Shown piece by piece: positions 1 through 9,158 of a stretch of DNA of 14,419 bases. Origin of the DNA: Leptospiraceae bacterium. GTDB taxonomy: Bacteria; Spirochaetota; Leptospiria; Leptospirales; Leptospiraceae. Positions within the stretch are counted from its first letter, which is position 1. Each line of letters begins with the position of its first letter. Position numbers and translations under genes: made by a program. The notes under the pieces were generated by a model that made no database searches, had not been told where the DNA came from, and was given only the letters and a program-made list of their open reading frames with translations. The stretch spans positions 1 to 14,419 of the forward strand of contig JAIXRB010000006.1 of the NCBI GenBank assembly GCA_027485405.1. The letters run 5' to 3'.

Positions 1-595
1 AAAAGTTTTTATACAAAAATAAAGCATATATTCTGTCAGGTGGTACTGGTTTTTCGCGATTTCGGTAGCCCATTTCACCAAATGTACCTAGGTTCCAAAA
101 CTGAAAATCCTTAGCAAAATACAAATTAGCCTCGATTCCACTTGCCCCATCACCCAAGGATTGCGGTCTTCGGTCGTAGTCTCCCTTTTTAATTCCTCCC
201 AACCGAAGCGAAATTGTGGGGAGCCAGGCAATCTTTGAATCAAACTCATCTAAAATCTTGTATCTGAGGCCGAACCGAGAGTCAATAAAACCCTGCTTGG
301 TGGTGGTTGGATTGCTTTGTTCAATTCCAGCAAGAGGGTAGTAGTCTGAAATTTTAAAGATCTTCCCGAACCCAGCCGTCAGATCAAAAGTTAGTCTATC
401 TGTGATTCCATACTGAGTCGTGATTTGAAAGATATTAATTTGGTAGGGGCTAGGAAGGAAGGGATTGTTGTATTCGGATTTGATTGCTGTAGGTTGAATC
501 CAAAGACTTCTTTGGTAGGGGGCAAATGCCTGTTGAGCGAACAAACCTGAAAAAACTGAAATAGGGATTAGGAAGATAAGTAAAAATAGGGGCAA
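1..595 (-). CDS. Outer-membrane beta-barrel protein, partial (3' end beyond left edge)
   Basis: Reading the minus strand from 595 gives an open frame of 198 codons that is still open at the window edge. The first 20-25 residues are a signal peptide: a hydrophobic stretch (PLFLLIFLIPISVFSGLFA), then QQAFA, with cleavage plausible after either FA. The remainder alternates polar and hydrophobic residues with many aromatics and glycines (for example YGITDRLTFDLTAGFG and DSRFGLRYKILDE), which is typical of beta strands in outer-membrane barrels. The 'Q.G.TDRL...L..GFG' pattern resembles the transporter-like family related to MetA of phenol degradation (inference, moderate). The start is taken as TTG at 593-595, because a stop codon lies seven codons upstream in frame and no ATG precedes the signal peptide. 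It begins 2 bp after the recD stop, so it is probably translated by coupling from recD. No specific substrate can be named. Confidence 0.72.
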   Translation of the reverse strand, partial: MPLFLLIFLIPISVFSGLFAQQAFAPYQRSLWIQPTAIKSEYNNPFLPSPYQINIFQITTQYGITDRLTFDLTAGFGKIFKISDYYPLAGIEQSNPTTTKQGFIDSRFGLRYKILDEFDSKIAWLPTISLRLGGIKKGDYDRRPQSLGDGASGIEANLYFAKDFQFWNLGTFGEMGYRNREKPVPPDRIYALFLYKNF

Positions 596-597
596 CT

Positions 598-2367
598 TTA
601 AAATCCAGTGAGCCTAGCCTCATTCAATACCGGATCATTGATACCCAATTTCCAGATCTCTTTGTCACCAAAAAGGACCAGACCTTCTTTTGCCCGGGTC
701 ATTCCCGTATAGAAGATTCGTCGATTCATAAGGCGATTAGATTCTTCTGAATCTTTGCTTTTGCCTTGGCTTAAACTTGGAAGGTAAAAAAAGACTCTTT
801 TGTACTCTGAGCCTTGGCTTTTGTGAACTGTTAAGAAAAAAGCTGGAGAATGAGGGGGGAGTGTGTCTAAAGCAAAGTCTTTGAGAGTGTTGTCGATTTT
901 AAAATAAGCGCGCAATTCTTCTAGTTCTGTGTTTTGGGAATTATTCTTTTTTAAGACGATTCCAGTGTCGCCATTGAAGAGTTTGCGGTTATTATCATTT
1001 TCTAAAATCAGTAATGGCATCCCTTCAAAATAAGGTTTGTTCGAAAGGGAATGGAATTTATAAGGCCATTTCTCTTTTTCGAATAAGGATTCAGCGATTT
1101 CTACTGTTTTAGAATTTAAACTATCTGTCCCAAAAGGTCCTTGTTTAAACAGACTCAAAACACGTACTGAGTTAATTTCAGAATCAAAAGCGTTAAATAA
1201 GTTCTCCTCCGTTAGCTTGTCATTCTCGAGAGAGTCAACTAAACTTTTGATTTGAGGAAAGAAAACTAATTCCCAAAGTTTATGAACAATCACTTCTGGA
1301 TCCAATTTTTCTTCAGGAGTAAACCAAATCGTATCTGGTTTTGGTTTTAATTCTTGGAAAACCTTCCAGTGCTTAACTGATTCTATTATAGGATCTCTGC
1401 CTTCTATCACATCCTTGGCGGCATTAAAAAGAACCGACTCAGTAGATTGGCGATTGGATTTAATTAGAGTTGTGATAAGATTCTTTTTTTTGTTTAAAAC
1501 TAAAAAATCGATCATATCTCTTAAAATTTCTCCTTTGCTAACCGAAGGGAGTTGGTTTACATCCCCTAAAAAGATCACTTTAGCATCAGGCGGTAAGGCT
1601 CTAAAAAACAATTCCATTAGGGACAGATCTACCATGGAAACTTCATCCACAATAAATAATTGTTTGGTTAAAAATCGTTCCTTTCCGTAAATAGAAAATC
1701 CTGTTTGAGGATGGATTTTGAGCAATCCTTGCAAAGTGGTTCCTCTCAATGATTCGGCAAAGGTTGCAGATTTATAGAATTTAGAAAAGGCAGATTGAAT
1801 CGACTCGGTCATCCTTTGGGCGGCTCTTCCAGTGGGGGCGAGCAGGGCTATGTCTTCTGGATTGGGAAGAATCCCTAGTTTTTCTAAAACAGCAAGCAAG
1901 TAAAAGATAACAGTTGTTTTTCCAGTGCCGGGCCCACCAGTGATGATTTGAAATGAATTGAGACAGCAGTTTTGTACAGCTTCTAACTGCTTTGGATTAA
2001 AAGTAAACGGTAAAATCAAAACATCTCCAAGGTCGTTTATGGCTTTTTGAATTTCCAGTTCATTGACATGCTTGTTAGTTTTTGAGTTTTCAATCCTATT
2101 CAAGAGGCTTGCTTTGAATCTCTCTTTTAAAGAATGTGTTTTTTGGAAAAAAACAAAGTCTTGGTCTTTTCCTTTTTGCAAAAAGAAAGGGTGTCTCTTC
2201 AAACTAAGAATAGGAGCGTATTCTTTTTTATAGGGGATACAAAGGTTTCCATTGCTTTCTGCCGTAAGTAATTCTTCGATTACGGGCAGGATTAATTCTC
2301 TCTGTTTTTGGATCTCTTGGGGTTCAAATGCTTCTCTAAGAATGGCTTGTGCAAGGGTTTGATTCAT
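598..2367 (-). CDS. recD: Exodeoxyribonuclease V alpha subunit, 5'-3' helicase RecD
   Basis: RecD is the fast 5'-3' superfamily 1B motor of the RecBCD enzyme, which unwinds and degrades DNA from double-strand ends and prepares 3' tails for RecA in the cytoplasm. The 589-residue protein is close to the usual length (about 600). Residues 1-120 form the variable N-terminal region that in E. coli contacts the other subunits. The helicase motifs are all visible: Walker A GGPGTGKTT (144-152), motif Ia LAPTGRAAQRM (176-186), Walker B IVDEVSMVD (239-247), motif III FLGDVNQLPS (266-275), motif IV KSNRQS (303-308), motif V LTVHKSQGSEY (512-522) and motif VI YTGMTRAKEG (553-562). The ATG overlaps the recB stop as ATGA (2364-2367), so translation is coupled to recB. 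An 8-A tract on the coding strand lies in codons for LNKKKN. The RecBCD role, not the solo RecD2 role, follows from the adjacent recB and recC. Confidence 0.96.
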   Translation of the reverse strand: MNQTLAQAILREAFEPQEIQKQRELILPVIEELLTAESNGNLCIPYKKEYAPILSLKRHPFFLQKGKDQDFVFFQKTHSLKERFKASLLNRIENSKTNKHVNELEIQKAINDLGDVLILPFTFNPKQLEAVQNCCLNSFQIITGGPGTGKTTVIFYLLAVLEKLGILPNPEDIALLAPTGRAAQRMTESIQSAFSKFYKSATFAESLRGTTLQGLLKIHPQTGFSIYGKERFLTKQLFIVDEVSMVDLSLMELFFRALPPDAKVIFLGDVNQLPSVSKGEILRDMIDFLVLNKKKNLITTLIKSNRQSTESVLFNAAKDVIEGRDPIIESVKHWKVFQELKPKPDTIWFTPEEKLDPEVIVHKLWELVFFPQIKSLVDSLENDKLTEENLFNAFDSEINSVRVLSLFKQGPFGTDSLNSKTVEIAESLFEKEKWPYKFHSLSNKPYFEGMPLLILENDNNRKLFNGDTGIVLKKNNSQNTELEELRAYFKIDNTLKDFALDTLPPHSPAFFLTVHKSQGSEYKRVFFYLPSLSQGKSKDSEESNRLMNRRIFYTGMTRAKEGLVLFGDKEIWKLGINDPVLNEARLTGF

Positions 2368-5300
2368 TTTGGTTCTAATTTCCCAAAGGTTTTGTATCGC
2401 TTACCATCGATTTTGCGAATATGTTTAGTTTGATGGAACTTTCTTTTGAGTAAATTGTACACGAATTCCTTCAAATCAGCAAAGATTTGTTTTTTTAAAT
2501 CCAGATTCTTTTGGCGGTAAATGGAATTGTCAAAATAAATCCCTTTGGATTCTCCTGACCTCATTCCGCGTAAGAATAAATACAGGACACCACCAAATTT
2601 TTCTAAGGCATTCTTTTCCCCGATGCGAGCTTTTAGATATTCAAACAAAGCTACTGAATAGATTTCTTTTTGCAGTAAGTAGGACTCTTCGACGACTGGG
2701 GTGAGGGCTTCTGAGCTCTCATATTCAGAAGTCTTTCTTTGGTTAGATTTGTAATCCACAATATAATATAGTCCATTTGCCTCAAAAATCAAATCCACTT
2801 TCCCTGTAAGAAGGGCTCCTTTGGTTCCTTCTGGAGTTTCAGCGAATTTTAAAAAGAACTCTGATTCGGAAGCCAGGCTGTCCTTAGATATATCTTTAAG
2901 TGCAATCTTTTTTCCGTCGGCCAAAGGAACCAGGGCTCGAATACTATTTTGTAAAAGAATCAAACTCTGAAGATAAAAAGACTCTCTTTTATCCTCCGAA
3001 ATCTTGAGGTGTTTGTCGATCCTTTGGTGCTCCAACACAGTGAGTGTAAATGAATCTTTTAAAAGTTTATCAATCGGTTGGTCAAAATGGACAAAAGGAA
3101 TAAGTTCCAAAATGGAATGGAAATACTCTCCCATGGAAGCTGAAGAAATTAGTTCTGGATAGGCGGTATCTATTTCAGATTCCGGATTTGGTTCGGACTT
3201 TAGATCTGGTTCACTGCTTTCTGTATCCTCTATATTCCTAGTTGCAATGGTTTCGAAGTTTGCTGAAATCTTTTTAGAGAGTTTTGAATAGCTTGATATT
3301 AAGTAATTTTCTGGAATGATATCGGGATTCTCCCAAGTTAAAGTCTCCGTTGGTAGTTCAGATGGGGAAACAGTTGTGCTAGATCCATTTGTCTTCATGG
3401 GAAATGTAGTCGGACTGTTATTCTCAACACTGCGGATGGCAAAGAGATCTGATTTGCCACTTTGCCGAGCCTGTTGGATTGGGTTGTTTAAGATAAACTT
3501 AAAGTAAGAGGAATGGTAAGGAACCTTCCAATCTGGTAAATAGAGCCGAACCATTGGTCTTGTCAATGCCACGTAGAAAAGTCTTTGGGCTTCCCGCTTA
3601 GAACCTTCTTTATGTCGAGATTTGGCTATTGTACTTTCTCCCCACAAACTGATATTCCAAGATCGAGAAGAAGAATCGTCTATAAACTCGTAAACTGGAT
3701 GTTTATTGCTATACGATCTTAGGTGGTGGTAGAAAACAACGGGCCATTCAAGTCCTTTGGAAACATGCATGGTTAAGATCTGCACGGCATCTTTCTCAGT
3801 TTCTTTGTCAAATAAAGGCAATTCTTCTTCGCTCTTCTTTTGGTTTCTGAGCCTGGAAAGTTCAGCCAATATCTCCGAATAACTCGCTTGGTTTACATTC
3901 CAAAATTCCAGTAATTTTTGTAAAATTTGGCGGTAGTTTGTTCGCCTTCTTTCCCATAGTAGGTCGGGCTTTTTTTCCGTGAAAAAAATTCTGGAATCTT
4001 CTTCTATCCTTCGAAATAGTTCCGGGATATTATTTTCTCGGATCAGTCGCCTCCACTGGTCAATCAGGATTTTTTCCTTGGACTCAATGGAAAATTCTTC
4101 GTAGTCTATTAACTCGTTTGCTGGTATTCCAAATAGCTCAGTATAAAGCAATTTTTTAAAATCTTTTGGATTTTCAGAATTAATAATTGAACTTAAAATG
4201 GCCGATAGTTGGCTAGCTTCTTCAGAATTGTAAATTCCGGCTCTTTTGTAGTACGAGCAAGGAATTCCTGCCTTCCGAAGTTCTTCCTCTAGATGAGTCC
4301 CATCTCTTTTCCCTTGGACTAAAATGGCTATGTCTCTGTAATTTATTGTTTTTTTGATAAATAGATCGGAATCCTTTTCTTTAAATTCGTAAGAAAGGCC
4401 TTCACCTATAATCTTTTTGATTTCTTTGCAAATAAACTGATTCCAAATCGAAACTGCCAAGTCGACTCCAAGTTTTGGTGTATCGCTCAAAGTAACAATA
4501 TGGATGGGTGCTTCCTTGTCAGTGGCTAATAAACGAATTTTAGAATCTTTATCCTTGGGAAAATCTACAGTTTTGTATTCAATTCCACCTGTCCCTGGTT
4601 CGTTGATAGGGAAAATGCTTTCGTCCCCTGTTGATTTAAAAAGAAAATTATAGCCTTCAATCAGTTTTGGAACGGAGCGGAAGTTTATTGAAAGTGGATT
4701 CTTTTGTTGAAAATCTTTCGCATTTTCGATCTCACCTTTGGCTTGGAAATAAACTCCCAGATCACCTCCCCGAAAACTATAGATGGATTGTTTTGGGTCT
4801 CCAATGCAATAAAAAGACTTACCCTCACCAGAAAAGAGTGTTCTGAAAATTTTATATTGTAAATTGTCCGTGTCTTGAAATTCATCTAATAAGCAAATAT
4901 CGTATCTTTTGAGTAAGGCGGATTTTAGTTTTTCGCTTTTTTCGAGTCCAACAGCTACTTTACGAATCATCTCATCGTAGGTTAGAAACTGAGATTCGTT
5001 TAGTTTTGCTAAAATGCGGTCTCGGAGAACAAGGCTCGTAGCCTGTAAAAACTGGGTCTCTTCGGGGGTAGAAATCTCAGGCGGCTCCCAATTCGAATAC
5101 TTGGGTTTGAGCAGAAATTTGACCGCCGCAAGCACTTTATCTTTGCCATTATCCTTCTTAAAAAAATCAGATTTCTTTAAAAGATTGACCAATTCGGCAT
5201 CGTATTCCCCATTCCACTCCGATTTCATCAAACTGTGCAATTCAGCTTCTACAAACTCTGCCAAATCAGAAATTTTGGTCCCAGGCAAAGAATCGGTTTC

Positions 5301-5642
5301 TACAGGGAATTCAGAAAGCACTTGAAAACAAAATCCATGTATGGTGGTTGTAGTGACTTCTTCCCACTCTTCCAAATAGCGAGCGTAAAGGGAACTAAAT
5401 GGTTTCTCATTTGGATTTTTAAAGGAACCAAAGTAAAGTCCTTCGATCTTTTTGCGCAAACGATCCATCAGTTCCCCGGCCGCTTTTTCAGTAAAGGTAA
5501 GGATGATGGTTTTAGAGAGGACATTCTGAAAACTGTTGGTCTCTAAAGAATTCTTAGCGCTGGCTCTGACCAAACCAGCCAGAATCTCCATAATTTGGAA
5601 AGTTTTACCTGTGCCAGCTGAAGCTTCGATGAATTGTTTCAT
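2364..5642 (-). CDS. recB: Exodeoxyribonuclease V beta subunit, helicase-nuclease RecB
   Basis: RecB is the 3'-5' UvrD-like helicase and the only nuclease of RecBCD; it also loads RecA in well-studied homologues. The product has 1092 residues (E. coli has about 1180). Walker A EASAGTGKT (6-14) sits at the extreme N-terminus, as expected. Further motifs are LTFTEKAA (48-55), TTIHGFCF (99-106), the Walker B LLDEFQDTD (251-259), GDPKQSIYSFRGGD (281-294), NFRSVP (320-325), MHVSKGLEWPVVFY (625-638) and LFYVALTRP (688-696). A Ser/Glu/Pro-rich linker (about 740-835) leads to the nuclease domain. There H842, D950, D963 and K965 (GEYFHS, GKVDLIF, VDYKSN) match the four catalytic residues of E. coli RecB, with the same 13-residue D-to-D spacing. 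The nuclease should therefore be active. The start ATG overlaps the recC stop (ATGA, 5639-5642) and has an upstream AAAGGGAG. A lysine/arginine-rich tail ends the protein. Confidence 0.97.
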   Translation of the reverse strand: MKQFIEASAGTGKTFQIMEILAGLVRASAKNSLETNSFQNVLSKTIILTFTEKAAGELMDRLRKKIEGLYFGSFKNPNEKPFSSLYARYLEEWEEVTTTTIHGFCFQVLSEFPVETDSLPGTKISDLAEFVEAELHSLMKSEWNGEYDAELVNLLKKSDFFKKDNGKDKVLAAVKFLLKPKYSNWEPPEISTPEETQFLQATSLVLRDRILAKLNESQFLTYDEMIRKVAVGLEKSEKLKSALLKRYDICLLDEFQDTDNLQYKIFRTLFSGEGKSFYCIGDPKQSIYSFRGGDLGVYFQAKGEIENAKDFQQKNPLSINFRSVPKLIEGYNFLFKSTGDESIFPINEPGTGGIEYKTVDFPKDKDSKIRLLATDKEAPIHIVTLSDTPKLGVDLAVSIWNQFICKEIKKIIGEGLSYEFKEKDSDLFIKKTINYRDIAILVQGKRDGTHLEEELRKAGIPCSYYKRAGIYNSEEASQLSAILSSIINSENPKDFKKLLYTELFGIPANELIDYEEFSIESKEKILIDQWRRLIRENNIPELFRRIEEDSRIFFTEKKPDLLWERRRTNYRQILQKLLEFWNVNQASYSEILAELSRLRNQKKSEEELPLFDKETEKDAVQILTMHVSKGLEWPVVFYHHLRSYSNKHPVYEFIDDSSSRSWNISLWGESTIAKSRHKEGSKREAQRLFYVALTRPMVRLYLPDWKVPYHSSYFKFILNNPIQQARQSGKSDLFAIRSVENNSPTTFPMKTNGSSTTVSPSELPTETLTWENPDIIPENYLISSYSKLSKKISANFETIATRNIEDTESSEPDLKSEPNPESEIDTAYPELISSASMGEYFHSILELIPFVHFDQPIDKLLKDSFTLTVLEHQRIDKHLKISEDKRESFYLQSLILLQNSIRALVPLADGKKIALKDISKDSLASESEFFLKFAETPEGTKGALLTGKVDLIFEANGLYYIVDYKSNQRKTSEYESSEALTPVVEESYLLQKEIYSVALFEYLKARIGEKNALEKFGGVLYLFLRGMRSGESKGIYFDNSIYRQKNLDLKKQIFADLKEFVYNLLKRKFHQTKHIRKIDGKRYKTFGKLEPK

Positions 5643-8600
5643 TTTTTCTTTGTACTCCCTTTCTTTGGTTTAGGAAGTAATTCATAAAGAGGAAGATAGA
5701 ATTTTTCCAAGAAAATAATTTCGTTTTGGATAGAAGATTCCTCTAAACTCTCTTCCAAATTATAAGAATTTAATTGAGTGAGTTCTCCTGCCTTGTTAAA
5801 AATAGCTGTTAGATTTTTATCTCTAAATTCAATCCAATTGTTTTGCCAGTTTTCGTTTGCGCTCTCAAATTCTTTAGAATTTAAAAATGATTCAAAACCT
5901 TTTCGCGAGACAAAAGTTTGGTCAGGGCTTCTTAAGCAATTTAAAAGCTCTGAAAGAAATGTTTTAGCCTGGGATTGACTGAATCCAAAGTTCAGATGCG
6001 TGAATAATGGAGCACCTTTATCCTTGGACAATGACTCGGCTTTTTTCTTTAAAAAAAGAACGGTTAAATCTTTGCCCTGGCTTTTGAAATACAAACTAGC
6101 AAAGAAAGGTCTTGCCATTTTTCCAAAAAAATCACTATATCCTTGGTGTTCATCTAACCCATTTCCGACGTTTAAATCAGCCGAATTGGGGAAAAGCATA
6201 AAAAATCGATCATTTTGTTCTATGATATAAGGGAACTCGCCTAATACCTCAATCTCTTTCTCAATATGCAATGAGCCAAGATCCAATGCGCATAACTCAG
6301 GGCGAATCCCAGTTTGCCCAAATTGAACTAGGGGGTGGTAGACTGAGCTGGAGTTCCAACCGAAGTCAGCCTTCCATAGCAGTAGGGAGTCTTTGTAGGA
6401 AATGATTTTATCGAGTAAAATTTGGTTTTGCAACTCTGCGAAGATGTTTTGCGGAAACAAAGATTTTTGTTTTTCAACTAAGCTTGCTTCCTCTACGAAA
6501 TCTTTGATTTTTTGGTCTTCAATAGAGTGTACTTTGTCATCTACTAATAAAGGATAAATACGCTCCAATACTTGCTTTTCAATGGCGGAATTAAGCAGGG
6601 CATTCAAACTAAAGCGAATGGAATCTTCTGTTTCTTCCTCTTCTTCCAGCAAACTGAGACCAATTCCCTTTTTTAGAAAGGTCTCAAAGGGATCTTTCCA
6701 GAACGAAATCAGCTCATACTCTCTGTAAGTCCTTTGCATATTCTTTGCTAATTCTTTAGCGGTGTTCGCAGGCAAAGGAGGTACGAACTCAGCTTTTAAT
6801 CGGGATTTTCCCTTTTTAGCATTTCCATTTACATGAGAAACGGCGGTATCGAACGATACCAGTCCTACAGACTTTGACTCATCATCTAAATTGTATTTGG
6901 AACTGTAGCTGACCAGTGGGATTTCTATAATCTTTTTTCGATAGGATTCACTATCTGAAATGTCATTATAATAACCTCGCAAAAGTAAGAGATAGGACGA
7001 AGAAGGTTCTAAGGTTTTATCTTCTTTTGTGTTCTTGCCCACATAACTTAAAGTAACAGATTCGCCTGTGGAATGGAGGTTCTCCCAAAGGATTGATTCT
7101 TTTACAATTCGAGAATCTAAGTCCCAACTTTCAGGGTACATAGAACGAAGGTTAAAAGAAGATTTGTTTGACCTTCCTGGAAATTTTCCCTCCCCAAGTC
7201 CCAAGATGTAAAGGTGCTTGAAGGGCAAAGGACGAAAAGGTTGGAGCATGGAAATCGTGACTCCTTCTGTTAAATAATAACCTTTTGCTGGAGAAAAATC
7301 TTCAAAACAATCAGCTAGAATTTCGCGCAATAGCGCCAGGACTTCCTCGGAGTTTGTCAGTTTTAAATCCTGGAAATTTGCCACCTTTTTTAAGAAGATG
7401 TTGAGAGCCATTTTCTCCATCATTCCAAGTGTCGACATTGAGAAAAATTCTCTGATGTACATGGAGAAATTGTCATTGAATGTCGCGTTAAAGACTTTAA
7501 GTTCTAAAAGACTGTTTAATCTAATTCGCAGCTGTGTTAAATTTTCCCAGGCAAAAATGAGAGTCTTAGCATCCTCTTCAGCAATGTTTGGAATGGTCTG
7601 GGTGTCCCATTTTGCTCCAGAAGATTCTTCTAGAACCAAAGAGAGAACAAGTCTTCTGATTCCATAAGAGATTTGGAAACGATCTAGCTCTGCCTTATTC
7701 GCGTTCGTATTTATTTCCAAACCAGACTCGCTCAAAACGCCAAGAGTATTTAAAAGCGATTCTAAGCTTTGTAACTTTTCAAAGTCCAGTTCCTTTCCAG
7801 TGAGCAAAGGGTTTCGTAAAAGAGAGATAAAAGTCTTCAGCGAAAACCCATTCGAGTCCAAAGAATCCAAAAGACTCGAAACCAATTGAAACACTACAGA
7901 AGAATCTTTAAATCCAAGATCGGTAAGGGAATAGGGAATCTTTTGTCTATAAAGAGAATTGTCCTCACGAAGAGCTGTTAGTATTCCCCCATCAAAGACC
8001 CATTGGATGGGGGATAGGTATTCTTCCGGATTGGGTAGTAAAATCACAAAATCAGAATAGCGACAGCCATCTTTTTGAATTTTGTAGAGTATATCATTTG
8101 CTACGGCTTCCATTTCGCGGTAGTTCGAAGGCGCGTTCCAAAATCGAACGGAATGATCACCTTTTGCAACTTCTGTGTCATTGGTGACTCCGTTCAAAAG
8201 TTCCCGCAGTCGTTTGATTCCCGTTGGCATCGGCGCTTCGTTTATTGGATTCAGAACTTTTGGTTTTTCGCTCGAAATGCTAAGAATTTCTTTCGCATAA
8301 TTAATATGAGGTCGAGCCCACCTCTGAACCCCTGACTCATGAATTGAGTCCATATTCCCATGAAAAAAATGATAGATGGAAAGATTTAACCCAGCTTTGG
8401 AAAGCGAGGAGAGAATCTTTAAGTGAGTTTGGGACAGGTTGGCTAGACAAAAAAGGTGGATGCCACCCAAGCTCTTGGGGGCTTTCCACTCTTTTTGTAA
8501 AAGTGTTTGGGAATAGAAAGAATAAAGCGAGAGACTGGGCTCTTTGTCCGAAAAAAACAAAGATTGGTACAGTTCTTTTTCAAATTGAAAGTAATCATCT

Positions 8601-9154
8601 GTTTGCTGGTCCTTGAAGGAGCTGAACCCAAAACCTATTTCTTCGTTTAAAAAAGATTTCTTTTTTTCTTTAGCCCAAGATTGAATCCAACCCATTCGGT
8701 TCAATTCATAGTCCCGAAAAAGCCCTGCCAGTGTTTTTGATAAGGAGTAGGTCTTGGGAATTTGGCTCAAATAGGTAGAGAGCCAATGCTTTGGATTTTC
8801 TTTTGGAAGTTCGAATAGTTTATTAAAAATTAGAGGTAAAAACTCTTCGGTGGACAATGGTTTTTTAGAGTTTGGCGGGATAAAAAATTCATTGTTTCCT
8901 ATTTTAACATAGCCCTTTGACAAATAACTTAACTCTTTTAGAAAAGCATCTAAAAACGAATAGCGAAGGTTTACGGATATCTTTTCTTTTGATTCATCCG
9001 TTAAATGGATCTGGATCCATTTTTTAAGATTTTGGTTAGGCAATAAAATCAGTTCTTCTCGTAAGGGAAACTCAGATTGGTTTTTTTCAATATTGCCCTG
9101 TAACTCTTTGGCGAGAGAGGGGAGATCTAGACTGGAAACATAACGAATGGGCAT
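5639..9154 (-). CDS. recC: Exodeoxyribonuclease V gamma subunit RecC
   Basis: RecC is the scaffold of RecBCD that splits the DNA strands and, in studied species, reads the Chi sequence. The product is 1171 residues (E. coli about 1120). It has a helicase-like fold without motor function, and accordingly no Walker A or DExx box is visible; the usual ATP loop is replaced by LLPNQNLKKWIQIHL (37-51). Family landmarks include the RFWNAPSNYREMEAV segment (337-351) followed by DFVILLPNPEEY (368-379), the block from GVTISMLQPFRPLPFKH to GLGEGKFPG (631-660), TLSYVGKNT (701-709), and the ISFWKDPFETFLKKGIGL segment (816-833), each aligning by eye with E. coli RecC. The C-terminus is lysine-rich (KPKKGSTKKK). 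The start ATG lies 4 bp after the stop of the upstream ATPase gene; only a weak TTGAG precedes it. Identification is secure from these blocks together with the adjacent recB and recD; the sequence it recognises is unknown. Confidence 0.93.
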   Translation of the reverse strand: MPIRYVSSLDLPSLAKELQGNIEKNQSEFPLREELILLPNQNLKKWIQIHLTDESKEKISVNLRYSFLDAFLKELSYLSKGYVKIGNNEFFIPPNSKKPLSTEEFLPLIFNKLFELPKENPKHWLSTYLSQIPKTYSLSKTLAGLFRDYELNRMGWIQSWAKEKKKSFLNEEIGFGFSSFKDQQTDDYFQFEKELYQSLFFSDKEPSLSLYSFYSQTLLQKEWKAPKSLGGIHLFCLANLSQTHLKILSSLSKAGLNLSIYHFFHGNMDSIHESGVQRWARPHINYAKEILSISSEKPKVLNPINEAPMPTGIKRLRELLNGVTNDTEVAKGDHSVRFWNAPSNYREMEAVANDILYKIQKDGCRYSDFVILLPNPEEYLSPIQWVFDGGILTALREDNSLYRQKIPYSLTDLGFKDSSVVFQLVSSLLDSLDSNGFSLKTFISLLRNPLLTGKELDFEKLQSLESLLNTLGVLSESGLEINTNANKAELDRFQISYGIRRLVLSLVLEESSGAKWDTQTIPNIAEEDAKTLIFAWENLTQLRIRLNSLLELKVFNATFNDNFSMYIREFFSMSTLGMMEKMALNIFLKKVANFQDLKLTNSEEVLALLREILADCFEDFSPAKGYYLTEGVTISMLQPFRPLPFKHLYILGLGEGKFPGRSNKSSFNLRSMYPESWDLDSRIVKESILWENLHSTGESVTLSYVGKNTKEDKTLEPSSSYLLLLRGYYNDISDSESYRKKIIEIPLVSYSSKYNLDDESKSVGLVSFDTAVSHVNGNAKKGKSRLKAEFVPPLPANTAKELAKNMQRTYREYELISFWKDPFETFLKKGIGLSLLEEEEETEDSIRFSLNALLNSAIEKQVLERIYPLLVDDKVHSIEDQKIKDFVEEASLVEKQKSLFPQNIFAELQNQILLDKIISYKDSLLLWKADFGWNSSSVYHPLVQFGQTGIRPELCALDLGSLHIEKEIEVLGEFPYIIEQNDRFFMLFPNSADLNVGNGLDEHQGYSDFFGKMARPFFASLYFKSQGKDLTVLFLKKKAESLSKDKGAPLFTHLNFGFSQSQAKTFLSELLNCLRSPDQTFVSRKGFESFLNSKEFESANENWQNNWIEFRDKNLTAIFNKAGELTQLNSYNLEESLEESSIQNEIIFLEKFYLPLYELLPKPKKGSTKKK
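5655..5662 (-). promoter_or_regulatory. Shine-Dalgarno-like AAAGGGAG ahead of recB
   Basis: On the minus strand AAAGGGAG lies within the last codons of recC, 12 nt before the recB ATG. The spacing is longer than ideal, so termination-reinitiation at the ATGA overlap may contribute. It supports the ATG at 5640-5642 as the start, because that start also puts Walker A at the family's normal N-terminal position. Confidence 0.5.
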
Positions 9155-9158
9155 GAAC

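Noticed and set aside
6041..6060. TTCTTT-AAAA-AAAGAA hairpin followed by A/T tract resembling a terminator
   Set aside because: It sits in the middle of recC, encodes Lys/Phe codons, has no GC stem, and the reading frame continues intact.
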